A stretch of DNA of 41,000 nucleotides from Glandiceps talaboti (lineage: Eukaryota > Hemichordata > Enteropneusta > Spengelidae): contig NC_135560.1 of assembly GCF_964340395.1 (NCBI RefSeq), positions 16,786,598 through 16,827,597 of the forward strand, read 5' to 3'. Positions within the stretch are counted from its first letter, which is position 1, and every line of letters begins with the position of its first letter. The notes under the pieces are model-generated. The model saw only the letters and a list, made by a program, of their open reading frames with translations, was not told where the DNA came from and made no database searches. A program made the position numbers and the translations under genes. Below are positions 12,466 through 23,572 of this stretch, one piece after another.

Positions 12466-14577
12466 TAGGGCATAAGCCTAACGATGTGCATACAATGTTT
12501 ATAACATAACGTTTAATTTAGTAATATAGCATAGTGATAAACAGCGCCACAATCGGAGCATGCAACAAACGTTGATTTAACACATTCCATCCATTTCCCA
12601 GTTCGTGATTTGTCAATACGTGGTCACGTGGCATTGGCGATTTTGTTATGCTATCACACAAAAAAGAATTGTAAAACAAATGCACACTTAGCAGATAAAT
12701 ATGGTGTCACAGGACCTAGTATAGGGGTCATGCAAATACACGTGGCGGTCGAAGTTTGAATGGGCAAGAGCTTACATATAACACAGACAAGTATAGTTGT
12801 CTGTGCATATAGTGATCACAACATAACACAATCCGGTTTAGCAACAGACAAAAAGCGTGTCGTACGACCAATTGACTTTAAATAATCAATCGTGCAAACT
12901 TATGGAATTTTAATGATTCCAAACAAAGCATTCTAAATGACAAATCCAACGGGATAACCAGAATAAATATGATAACATTCTAACACTGAGTCGATAAATT
13001 AATGTCGTGGCTATATGAATGAGAAGTATGTATTGATTTTGGATTTTTAACTGAAAAAAACTTAAACGATTCCACAATGTTTATACTTGGGGTAAACAGT
13101 AAGAAACAACATAGTACAAGTCCGTGTTTGTTATTCAATTGAAAGAAAAATGTGTAAAACCTTTGTTTTTGTACGCTTTTGTAAACAAACTGGATAAGCA
13201 CAAAAAATATGACAATGTATGCGTGGAAATGTTTCAGGGAAGAGACAGATGTATGTATAAAAAATATGGAAAAATAGACTAAGTTCATGTTTGTAATTTT
13301 AAAAGTATCAAATTTGTAGATAAACGAGTGAACACTTCTGACCACTACATCATGTCCAGTTTGCACATGCATCTGTTGCTTAGCCATATACTGAAGTCGA
13401 ACGTCCAATGCATTAAAAAGTTTGATGACTTCTGTTTACTTATCTTGCATTTACCCAGGTTGTTTACAAATCACTTCCTGTACGTACAATAACAAACTGT
13501 TTTTAGTTTTGCTTGCAGTCTATCGACATATTTGGCCTATGTTGCGTCATATGAAAAAAGCATAGCAAAGTTGTTTTATCAATTAAAAATTCACAATAAA
13601 TCCGTAATTCTTATCCATATGGCCACTTTTGCTACATTAATTCTTAAAAATTCAGTAGCTACAACAATGCCAATAATCAAGACAATATGATAAATTTATC
13701 ATTGAAATCCTAAAACAACTAAATACATTTACTCATAAAAATGTACACTGAATTCATGTTATCTAAATTCAAGGCACTGATAAGTACTCTAAGACTCGGG
13801 GAAACGCCTCCAACTGTCTCCTGTGAATGAAAGTCAGTAGGTCTCCGTTGTCACAATCACTGTATACGTAAGTACATGTGGGAACAATTTAGATTACTTT
13901 CAACGCTAATGAACTACGTCAGAATCTGCATTCTGACTTGTAACATCTTCACATCTCAAAGGTGTACACAGATATAAATAAAACACACCATGATTGCGAA
14001 AATTGAATTCAGTTATTGATTTTTACTAAACGAAATAAAACACAAAATGCGTTATTTTGTTCGCTTTTGCTTTTTGTTGACTATCGTATACAGAAAAGAA
14101 CAGATGACATAATCGGTATAACTGTATTTTCATTTTTCGTATCAAGATATATCACAAAATATTTATTTTCAAATATCAAGATATTTTTACTTCAAATACT
14201 CCATAAACCATAAAACCATTACTACAGCGCGTTGCAGATTACTGTTCATTCTCTGTTTGATACAACCACACAGAAACTTATACGAAACTGCACTAGCTAG
14301 CTGCACTTTGAGATAGTAAGATTGCAGTTTATTGCTACATTTTGTCTAAATGAAATGAACTAAGGTGCCACCCTGCAGACATCAAATACAGACATCAAAA
14401 CATTGACGCCCGCGTCAGTGTCTAGTGGCACTACATTTAGATGGTTTACTTCATTCAGACCGCTATGGTAAAGTGTAGAACGTGTTGTTTCTTAGTGGTT
14501 TCTGCGTGACTGTATTAAACAGAGAGGGTGAACAATAACCTACATTGCGTTCTAGCTAGCTCTCAGTTAGGCCAAAT
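12466..14577. other. No recognisable feature
   Basis: Two kilobases of AT-rich sequence. The longest open frame, 12980-13408 (-), 142 codons, is rich in F, K, N and S as expected from AT-rich DNA, and shows no domain. On the minus strand an AATAAA at 14333-14328 could serve as a polyadenylation signal for the receptor transcript upstream. Confidence 0.45.
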
Positions 14578-14725
14578 AAAAAAAGTTGTTTGGTTCCGGT
14601 TACCCGACCCAACCTAGTTTTTCAGCCTAACCTAAACTCTTTTTTTTTACGTATTCGAGAAAAATAATAATAAAACAATAATTATAAAATAAAATAAATG
14701 TAACCGGAACCACACCATTTTTTTT
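14578..14725. mobile_element. MITE with perfect 13-bp terminal inverted repeats
   Basis: TGGTTCCGGTTAC at 14591-14603 is matched exactly by GTAACCGGAACCA at 14700-14712. The inverted match extends outward through a TTGT/GGTG block to A7 and T8 runs, giving a ~25-bp imperfect TIR. The interior is short and AT-rich (AATAATAATAAAAC) with a CAGCCTAACCTAAACTC block. It is too small to encode anything and would depend on a transposase elsewhere. It lies about 30 bp from the far end of the receptor's 3' minisatellite. Confidence 0.8.
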
Positions 14726-14758
14726 CACGCCTTATCCAAGTGCGGTTTGCAAAGTACT

Positions 14759-15755
14759 GTGGAATCCTATACAGTGACGATCTAATGTGCATTGAGTCTG
14801 TCATCAACACTGTGTAATCCTGTACAGTAACGATATAATGTGCATTGGGTCTGTCATCAACACTGTGTTATTCTATACAATGACGATCTAATGTACATTG
14901 AGTCTGTCATCAACACTGTGTAATCCTGTACAGTGACGATCTAATGTACATTGAGTCTGTCATCAACACTGTGTAATCCTGTACAGTAACGATCTAATGT
15001 ACATTGGGTCTGTCATCAACACTGTGTTATTCTATACAATGACGATCTAATGTACATTGAATCTGTCATCAACACTGTGTAATCCTGTACAGTGACGATC
15101 TAATGTGCATTGAGTCTGTCATCAACACTGTAATCCTGTACAGTGACGATCTAATGTACATTGAGTCTGTCATCAACACTGTAATCCTGTAAGTGACGAT
15201 CTAATGTACATTGAGTCTGTCATCAACACTGTAATCCTATACAGTGACGATCTAATGTACATTGAGTCTGTCATCAACACTGTAATCCTGTAAGTGACGA
15301 TCTAATGTACATTGAGTCTGTCATCAACACTGTGTAATCCTGTACAGTAACGATATAATGTGCATTGAGTCTGTCATCAACACTGTGTAATCCTATACAG
15401 TAACGATCTAATGTACATTGAGTCTGTCATCAACACTGTGTAATCCTGTACAGTGACGATCTAATGTACATTGAGTCTGTCATCAACACTGTGTAATCCT
15501 GTACAGTAACGATCTAATGTACATTGAGTCTGTCATCAACACTGTGTAATCCTATACATTGACGATCTAATGTACATTGAGTCTGTCATCAACACTGTGT
15601 AATCCTATACAGTAACGATCTAATGTACATTGAGTCTGTCATCAACACTGTGTAATCCTGTACAGTAACGATCTAATGTACATTGAGTCTGTCATCAACA
15701 CAGTGTAATCCTATACAGTAACGATTTAATGTATATTGAGTCTGTCATCAACACT
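14759..15755 (-). repeat. 53-bp minisatellite, 19 units, in the likely 3' UTR of the GPCR
   Basis: Nineteen complete units, 15 of 53 bp and four in the middle of 51, 50, 51 and 50 bp; the sum, 997 bp, equals the array length. Each unit contains, in most copies, two palindromes with a TGTACA core: CTGTACAG and AATGTACATT. Units 2-4 and 5-7 share the same variants in the same order (GGGTCTG; TTATTCTATACAATG), so a three-unit block was duplicated. Units 8-9 and 10-11 form a duplicated pair, marked by loss of GT and by CTGTAAGTG. The last base of the array is the first base (complement) of the receptor's stop codon, so the array starts exactly where translation ends. Confidence 0.95.
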
Positions 15756-16786
15756 CACATAAAGGAGGAACCATTACAACTGTGAGACCGTCTATCTCCG
15801 ACAACGACAATGCTACGTCTTCTTCGAGACTTTTTAAGACTCTTAAGAAAATCAGCACCCATGAAAGAGTAAATGATCGGATTGAGGCAACTGTTTACAT
15901 AAATAAGACAAATTGAGACAAATCTTACAATTTTGAATGAATAGTTTTTTGCGACGCTAGGCGTTGTCATGGAGACGAAGTTCAAGATGTAAAATGGAAA
16001 CCAACAAACAACGAATACCAAGACTACAATGATGACAAGGGAGGCTACGCGTCGTGTATTCGACTTTATTTTCTGACAGTGATTAAGTCTGAATCGCCGT
16101 CTGATTAGAATAAGGGTAAAAATCTTCAAGTAGCAGATAAGAATACACATGAGGGGTAGCACGAATCCGCTGACGAACGCGAAGATGAAAAATGTTACTG
16201 GTCCTGCATTGGATGCGTTTTTCGGCCAATCCGTGATGCACACCGTAGAAACGTTATCGTAAGAATACACGGAGGCGTATATCCACAGAGGCAGAGAGCA
16301 TAGCACAGAAAGAATCCAAACACAGACATTGATGATTCGAGCGTTGCACAGCGTTCGATAAGCTTTACATCGAATCGGGTAGACAATCGCCAGGTAGCGA
16401 TCGATACTCATCGCCGTTAGTAGAAATATGCCCGTAAACTGACTCATGCCATCAAAACCGATAAAGATTTTGCAAACAACGATTCCAAATGCCCACTCTG
16501 TTCGTGCGTATTGATAAGCATAAAATGGCAGAGTGATTTGGTAAAGGATATCAGCTATGGCTAGATTCAAAAAGAAAATACTCGGTATCGTCGGTCTTGT
16601 TCCAGCACCTCGACCCAAGACGAAAATAACGACTGAGTTACCGATAACGCCAACACAACAGATAATACCAAATGTTACGGGTATAACCGTGCTCCGAAAC
16701 CAATCATCAATACCAATTGTGATATTAAGGCTCTCCGTAACCGACGAATAGGTGGAATTAAACGATGCAACTTCACTTGGAGACAT
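15755..16786 (-). CDS. Somatostatin/allatostatin-C receptor-like GPCR
   Basis: Complete 343-residue class A (rhodopsin-type) G-protein-coupled receptor in one exon, expected in the plasma membrane. Seven hydrophobic helices follow a short N-terminus with N-glycosylation sites at N10 and N21. Class A landmarks are all present: N50 (1.50), D79 in LNLAIAD (2.50), W98 and C105 (disulfide partner C183 in loop 2), D112 (3.32), DRY 129-131, W157, P211, CWFP 261-264 and NPIIY 302-306. D112, the TLPFYA end of helix 2, the CITDWP stretch in loop 2 and YVNSCLNPIIYSF in helix 7 point to the somatostatin/allatostatin-C/opioid cluster, whose members bind small cyclic or amidated peptides and usually couple to Gi/o. 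The exact ligand cannot be read from sequence. The basic C-tail (KKSRRRR) ends in a short Ser/Cys-rich stretch. ATG at 16786 gives the family's normal N-terminal length. The stop codon abuts the 53-bp minisatellite. Confidence 0.93.
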   Translation of the reverse strand: MSPSEVASFNSTYSSVTESLNITIGIDDWFRSTVIPVTFGIICCVGVIGNSVVIFVLGRGAGTRPTIPSIFFLNLAIADILYQITLPFYAYQYARTEWAFGIVVCKIFIGFDGMSQFTGIFLLTAMSIDRYLAIVYPIRCKAYRTLCNARIINVCVWILSVLCSLPLWIYASVYSYDNVSTVCITDWPKNASNAGPVTFFIFAFVSGFVLPLMCILICYLKIFTLILIRRRFRLNHCQKIKSNTRRVASLVIIVVLVFVVCWFPFYILNFVSMTTPSVAKNYSFKIVRFVSICLIYVNSCLNPIIYSFMGADFLKSLKKSRRRRSIVVVGDRRSHSCNGSSFM

Positions 16787-16950
16787 TGTCTATTGATGTA
16801 GAAACGTTGAACTTGTATAGAGAAAGAAGTGCAATTCACAGTATTACCATTGCTGTAGTAGGTTGGCAAGGTACTCGCCAGTCTCCGAGAAAGAAAACCG
16901 ATATTTGAAAGATCGTCTTCACTACGCCACTCGCAGTTCCCCGTCTGCAT
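16675..16950 (-). promoter_or_regulatory. Possible splice acceptor and overlapping upstream ORF of the GPCR
   Basis: On the minus strand, 'TGCTCACTGAACATTTCAG' ends at 16951 and looks like a 3' splice site with a branch-like CTCAC. Directly after it, ATGCAGACGG opens a 91-codon frame that overlaps the receptor start (16786) in another frame and ends at 16675. If the mRNA starts upstream or is spliced here, this overlapping upstream ORF would lower receptor translation. Its product resembles nothing known. Without transcript data this is only suggestive. Confidence 0.3.
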
Positions 16951-17439
16951 CTGAAATGTTCAGTGAGCATTGTAATAAAGGTTGGGTTTTGTACGTCGAC
17001 TGACCACGTGACAATAACAAAGCTTCCTGTCACGTCAATCAGAGCATGTCTTGCATCGCCTAGGAAATAAATACGTACTATAATGATAAACAGCCTTCAG
17101 TTTAAATAATCGTAGTCCCACCGCGTAGACAATTACATGCATCATGAAATGAGACTATTCCGAATGAACCATGCGAACATGATCAGTAACTTTCATGTCA
17201 GAGGATGAAAAACCAGCTCGTGTTGTTTCTCCTTCTCTCCTAATTACAATGGAAACTACGAGAATTGAAAGAAAATCGTTTGGATCGACACAATTCTTGG
17301 CGCGATAAGTTCCTCCTCAAGTTGCCGCCTCACTTGGCAATAAATTTGACAATTCAACATCGCTACATTTTCTTCACATGAGCTACCATTTTTTAGCAGT
17401 TCATCGCCAAAGTTACACACATTGCAACAATGTATACTT
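16951..17439. other. Upstream flank of the GPCR; no gene
   Basis: On the minus strand it contains a CACGTG E-box (about 17003-17008) and a TGACGTGACAGG CRE-like half site (about 17025-17036). These may be promoter elements or chance. No coding sequence is supported. Confidence 0.35.
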
Positions 17440-17755
17440 GTCAGGCATATGAATGGATTAAAATGTAACAACTATACTTCAATTTTTGTTTCGGCAGATG
17501 ATAACATAACAGCAATGCTATTAAATTTTTGTCACTAGCCTGACAATAAAATGTAGCGATGTTAGTGAGATTTTTGATGGGCCAGAGGATAAAATGTAGC
17601 ACTGTTACGACGACATTTATCAAGCCAGACGAACAATGGAGTGAGAATATTGTCGAACTAGATATAAAATGTAACAATGTTAGTAACTTAAGATGTTTGT
17701 GGAGCTAGACAATAAAATGTAGCAATGTTAGTATGAATTGTGTTCGACCAGAGAA
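17440..17755 (+). repeat. Degenerate ~43-bp tandem repeat
   Basis: Six to eight diverged units, best seen as GCCTGACAATAAAATGTAGC (17538), GCCAGAGGATAAAATGTAGC (17581), 'ATATAAAATGTAACAATG' (17660) and GCTAGACAATAAAATGTAGC (17704). Most units are followed by a 'GTTAGT' block and a T/G-rich end. They are related to the inverted units at 12270-12465. Each unit contains ATAAAATGTA. Confidence 0.75.
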
Positions 17756-20700
17756 CATTTTGTTTCTGCTCCGCTAGAACGTAAAAAGACCGCTTTAAAA
17801 TCGTACAATGACTGTAAATGAACAAGGTTATCTATCATGGGTCATTTAGGTATCTTGCGATCGGAAATCGATATTTTGTTTTTCTTTAGAGGATCGCTAT
17901 GAGAATTAAATACTAAACCAGGCTCCACTTTCTAAGTGAATCGAAGAGGGAACAACACGGGTTCAGCTGCACTTCTGCTTTCAACCGATTCTAATCATCT
18001 TAATAACACTCAGAGGGTGTTTTCATTTCCAAATTCCTTCGGCGTTGAGATTATATTTCAAGAACAGGAAATTACATTAATGTTATTGTATCATGCTCAA
18101 GTCTGTCAATAGCCAGGAATGCGAATGATTGCAATCGTTGAGTTACCAGCCGCAACAGTATTTGACAAAACTCTGAAAAATGAATGCAATCCAGTTTGGC
18201 AATAAGTAGAAGTTCAAAGAACCGTGAATAACAACTGATTGAACAACCTATCATTCAAAAAAGTTATCTTTGTGGAGATACATATGCGATACAAGGAAAG
18301 TGACTAAGCCCCGGGCGTTTACGTGAAGTGCATAGGTCTAGAGTCAATATGTTACTGTTCTGACTATAAGTAATAAAACGCATAACAAAAATTGAACTGA
18401 CAAGTGAGATGATAGATAAAACTAATAGTTAAACAGACAATGCGAACATTCCATACATGTGTAAAACCAATGTTACATTGTAATATGCACTAGTGTGGGT
18501 GAGTGAAGATCAAATTCTCAATATACTAGTCTACAGGTAAACAAAACGTAAAACACACAAGGTGGAGGAATATGCAATGAAAAAATAAAGAAATAAAGAC
18601 ATAGAGACATCCGTTATAGTAAAGAGTAAATATTGAATAGATAAGTCGACACAATTGTGATCACTGCTGTTTCTCACTGTTGGCGAAGGCTACTATCAAA
18701 GTTCTATGTATTTGATATTGATATAAAAAGTGCAAAAACAATAAGATACCGTGATGAAGCTGTACGTGTGTTTGACTGTTTTATTTTGTATTGAACACCA
18801 TACTTTTCTGCTGTTTTCTGTCTCATTAAATGTGTATGTAAATGAGAACTAATGTCCTACTTTATCAAATGCTAAATGTCAGTGTTTCTTGAACCATTTC
18901 CAACTCAGATGGTTCTTTTCCTATTATGATACTTTGGAAAGGTGTTTTAAAAATCCCTCAAGTTGGATAATCATATACAAAGATTAACAGGATTTGCAAA
19001 GTAGTAGTAGACTGGAAATGCATCACAATAGCAAAAGGGTTTGGCAATTTCACAGCATGTTTAGAAGCGAGAAAAAATGTATGAAGCACACGATCCGAGG
19101 CTACCAACGTGCGAGATAATCTGGATACCAGCGTAGACGTCTCTAACGAAACAACGTCTGGTCAAAGTCCCTCATTCAGCACAAAAGGTTGTATATCCAA
19201 TCAGTGAACCCTAACTGATATAGTGACGTAAACAGTGTATAAGTAGTATCTAAGCTTGAGCTGATAAATATACGATATTTAGATATTACATTACTGCCCC
19301 AATAAACACTAATTTTATGAGTGTTTGTGTTATTGGTTAGAATTTTGTGATTAGTTAAAAAAGACACATGGTATTAATAACTATGTGGGTGGCTGTGGAT
19401 GAATTTTAAATTGTATCTCATGCATTCAGTACTTCTAGAGTAACGACTTCGACTATACTTTGAGTGGAGGTGTAAATCGTAACGATACCGTATAGGTACT
19501 AGACTGCGTGCGGGATATACTTGACAAAAAATTGGTTGCTAACATTGAACAGCTTTATAGCCATTGTTAGCTGGCCGTTATTATATTTGATTAATCGTTC
19601 GACCATAAATATGTTAAAATCAGAATTGCTGAAATGTAATAACCATGAACATTTATGCACACGACTATTTGCAATTTTAATGGTCGTTTTAGGAGTCATT
19701 TGCAAAAGGTCTCATTGTATTAGGGTGGTCCTAATTATGTTTATACGTGTGTGTGTGTCGGAGGACTGTATTTATATATTTTTACGGAATCTGGAATATG
19801 GAATAATGGGGTTTTACTTAGTGGCAGCAGCCATACACACTATGACGGATGGCGGAGATCCGGATAGTATCATTACGACATGTTCACTTTTGACAAAATA
19901 TATAACCCCCTGGCCAAATTGTGTCGAAAATTGGGCTATTTGTATGTACATGTTATAAGAATAAAAACTAACCGTATACATCGTTTATATAATTGGTCGG
20001 TCGGTTGATTGGGAAATTACTTTCCGCCTCGGAACGTTAGATGAGTAAACGAGTAAACTATTTACGTCAGTCCACACCATCTAATAATGTCCTATTATTC
20101 TATCTTTTAGGGTGAATGTTTGGGTTTCTTTTAAGTGTGTGTTTATGTGTGTATGTTATCGTATATTCGAACTTGTAACGTACTATTTTACAGGTTTTCA
20201 TTTGCATGCATGCTTTAGTGGCAATAGTCTACGATGCGAAAGAACACCAAGCAGCTGGTAGCAATTAGACGAAACAAATTACATTGGATATCTTTGTCAA
20301 ACGCTTCCATTTATCCAATTCATGTCTCTGACGAGGACTATTAGCAATGTCTCGACTAATAGAAGGTTTCGCAAAATCTTCGTGTTAATAGTTCTCTGAG
20401 ATAAGCCAGAGAGGGTAATTCCGTTACGTCAACCATTCAGAATAAAGAAAAGAAAAATAGAGTTTCGGACAATCTGATACACGTATGTTTGGGACGTACT
20501 GAATGTAGAGAGACATGTTCATGAAAAGAGTTCATAAGATGCAAAATCCATTTTTTTCATCAACTTTCGAAATTTTAGAATATATCTTAATTGGCTGGTT
20601 TGGAGCTGTGATGCTTTTGAATGTGTACAATTGGTGTCCCAATAGTGATTGATGTAAGTCATGATAACGCAATAATGTTAGAAAAGAACCATTTAACATT

Positions 20701-21040
20701 CCTTACAGCCATTCAAATATGTATTTCTGAGACTGATCATTTCCATACATCCAGTAAAGAGCACGGCAGTAGATTATCTAATACCCCGATTGACAACTGG
20801 CACTAAACTCCCGAGGAATGTAATATTTGTAGATAAGGTTTTAAAAATCAGAATGTGTATTGAAAGTCTGACAATGTATATAAATGTATGCCAGGTATTT
20901 TGAGCTGATTGAAATATACTTCTTTTGTTTTGGAACACCTGCATCTGGACAGGAAGCCTTAAAATGTAATTTACAAAATGTGACGAATATGAGTTTGATT
21001 GCAGGAAGGATATTGATAAATGTATGAATGAAACAAAAGA
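17756..21040. other. No recognisable feature
   Basis: Over three kilobases without a supportable gene. The frame 19521-19958 (+, 145 codons) is hydrophobic in places but shows no family motif, no signal-peptide-like start and no clear coding bias. Others are shorter. No repeats with clear ends are visible. Confidence 0.45.
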
Positions 21041-21132
21041 ATGGATGGATGGATGGATGGATGGATGGATGGATGAATGAATGGATGGATGGGTGGGTGG
21101 GTGGGTGGATGGGTGGGTAGATGGATGGATGG
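21041..21132 (+). repeat. (GGAT)n/(GGGT)n microsatellite
   Basis: GGAT units with an internal GGGT block and a GAATGAAT interruption. Followed at 21143-21168 by a duplicated TGTCATGCATGGAT. Confidence 0.9.
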
Positions 21133-21168
21133 AGGAATGTGTCATGCATGGATGTGTCATGCATGGAT

Positions 21169-22033
21169 TTGTAATTATGTATTATGTGTGTTTGAATTTG
21201 TGATAAAAAAAGAAAGAAAATATTGCACACCGAATTAAGCAGCACACTGAATTTTATGACTTAATACGGTTTTTACATGTCACCAAACACCTAATTCAGG
21301 AAATACCTTTTATTGCAATAGTTCTGCGTGGGAAGAATTTTATTTTGAATATTGGATAGAAGAGAGGTAGTGGAAATGCCAAGTTAATTGTTTGCTGTCA
21401 AGAATGATATACTATAAGGATGAATGTTACTACATTAATTCATGTCATGTACATGATAAGTAGAGATTTCTATATTGAGGTAATAAATGGAGTATTATCG
21501 ATAAACTATGAACTCAACCACATTTTATCATATAGATGCCACCTATGCTTCTTTTAAAAGTCTGATACTAGTCGCTGTCGAGAATGTATATCATAACCCT
21601 TTGACCTTCAAAAATACAAACATGAGAATGAAGGTGTTGTTATGACGCCTTGAGACACTAAATTGCTTGTTTTACAGCTTTTATCTGTTATCTTTATTGC
21701 TAAACTTACTCCTAATCGCTATTAGCTGTGTCTGCAATGTGCCTTTCACGCCTGCTTGTCCTATCATTCACAATGACATCTATAATTGTTTCAGATTAAC
21801 ATGTGTTCATCATTTACCACTCTCAAACACGTAAATGGAAGTTTGAAAACCCGAATGGCTCTAATGTTTTTTTTTTCTGTTTTAATGTGAAGTTCAATGA
21901 CGAGGCTGGTTGTATTTTAGCATAACTTGTTATGCTTAAGGGGCAGAAAAGTAATTTCCAACAACCACATATCTGAAACAATATTATAAAGATTGGCATA
22001 TATGGCTCAGATCGAAGAGGCCTTCTGTACAAT

Positions 22034-22035
<2 letters not shown>
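21169..22035. other. No recognisable feature
   Basis: AT-rich sequence without supported coding or repeat content. Confidence 0.5.

Positions 22036-22116
<81 letters not shown>
22036..22116. repeat. (CT)n microsatellite
   Basis: About 80 bp of CT with one TTT interruption near the right end. Confidence 0.95.
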
Positions 22117-22448
22117 GAATCTCTTATTTATATAAATAAAACATTGAGATATTAAGTCGTTCTTGTTAACCAATAAAAAATCCCTTTTCTCTTCCTAAAT
22201 CCGTCCATGCCCTGAGCACCTTAAGTAATTATATCAAACTTCTCTCACATGATTTGAAACTAAAGGTTTGCCCTTAGACTTTTCATAATATCCCTTAAAG
22301 TAACTAGATGAACAGAGTGAGCAGAGTGGTGTTCATCAATCCAATTCCTTGAACATTCTTGAGTTCTTTAGAGAAAATACAGTGTAATCGATAGCTGAGT
22401 TTAATCAAGATTGCTCTTTACAGGGCAGTATCACTCTCTGTACATTTG
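22117..22448. other. No recognisable feature
   Basis: Spacer between the CT array and the pentanucleotide array; nothing supportable seen. Confidence 0.5.
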
Positions 22449-22850
22449 TATTGAATTGGATTGAATTGAATTGAATTGAATTGAATTGAATTGAATTGAA
22501 TTGAATTGAATTGAATTGAATTGAATTGAATTGAATTGAATTGAATTGAATGGAATGGAATGGAATGGAATGGAATGAAATGAAATGAAATGAAATGAAA
22601 TGAAATGAAATGAAATGAAATGAAATGAAATGAAATGAAATGAAATGAAATGAAATGAAATGAAATGAAATGAAATGAAATGAAATGAATGGAATGGAAT
22701 GGATTGGATTGGATTGGATTGGATTGGATTGGATTGGATTGGATTGGATTGGATTGGATTGGATTGGATTGGAATGGAATGGAATGGAATGGAATGGAAT
22801 GGAATGGAATGGAATTGAATTGAATTGAATTGAATTGAATTGAATTGATA
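22449..22850 (+). repeat. 400-bp pentanucleotide array with ordered variant blocks
   Basis: Successive homogeneous blocks of five-base units: GAATT (to ~22550), GGAAT (to ~22576), GAAAT (to ~22687), GGAAT (to ~22705), GGATT (to ~22770), GGAAT (to ~22813), GAATT (to ~22850). The order is nearly mirror-symmetric (A-B-C-B-D-B-A). Because no unit or junction contains a stop on the minus strand, three long false frames run through it. Confidence 0.97.
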
Positions 22851-23572
22851 TTTGAAAATGAAAACAAAATATACATTCTTTGAAAGCACTGTACAAAACA
22901 GAATTCTGGTGAGGGCCATGGAAATAGTTCCGGAGGAACTAATCAAAGTCCATGGACCAAACGTTCATGAAAATTAAGGCCAATTTGTGGTAGGTACGAG
23001 ATATAACAACAAAAATACATCTCCTGTGAATAGTGATGGGGATTATGTCGGTGGCGGTGGAAAAATTTATATTCATAGTATTGTTCCCTTACGATATTTG
23101 GGGAATAAGTTCCAGATTAATGAATACAGGAAAAGACAGTTATCCATCATTGTATCTAATCTCATGTTCAGGTCAGTCGTTCAGATAGTTAGTTATCAGC
23201 TAATTCTTCCATCTGTCAACGTATACAATCATTGCGTCATTGATACTGTATGTTCGCTCACGGCTACGTGTTTCTCCATGCTTTAAAAGTGAAGATACAG
23301 TGTCCTGGTACATCAAAATAAGTAACTGCCATGGGCTACATCCACAAGTGAGTACATTTGCTATTTCAAATGTCCAGTGTTAAGTGATTAATCATCTTCT
23401 GCACGTAACATTTACCATTTAAGTTTTGACATTTTATCTTAATTATTATCAGGTTATAGAATTAACAGACACATCGTACAGGTTCAGTTTCCCGCTCATT
23501 TTTTGTAATTTGAGCGAGAAGACATAATCAGTCAAATTTCAACGGCCCACCTTTACCCAACCTGTGACCCAC
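22851..23572. other. No recognisable feature
   Basis: The open frame 22987-23286 (+, 99 codons) has no family resemblance. No other structure seen. Confidence 0.45.

Noticed and set aside
12980-13408. 142-codon minus-strand frame
   Set aside because: AT-driven composition, no domain, no signal of a real start or neighbouring gene parts.
14600-14645. CCTAAC-like words read as telomeric repeat
   Set aside because: Only two non-tandem occurrences inside a MITE interior.
14759-15755. Regular ~53-bp array read as a CRISPR
   Set aside because: The whole unit repeats with scattered substitutions; there are no unique spacers, and the context is a eukaryotic gene end.
16557-16751. 64-codon plus-strand frame and 16195-16386 minus frame
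   Set aside because: Shadows of the GPCR coding sequence in other frames.
19521-19958. 145-codon plus-strand frame with hydrophobic stretches
   Set aside because: No family motif and no convincing membrane topology; compatible with chance in AT-rich DNA.
22405-22946. Three overlapping 150-170-codon frames
   Set aside because: They run through the pentanucleotide array, whose units contain no stop on that strand in any frame.
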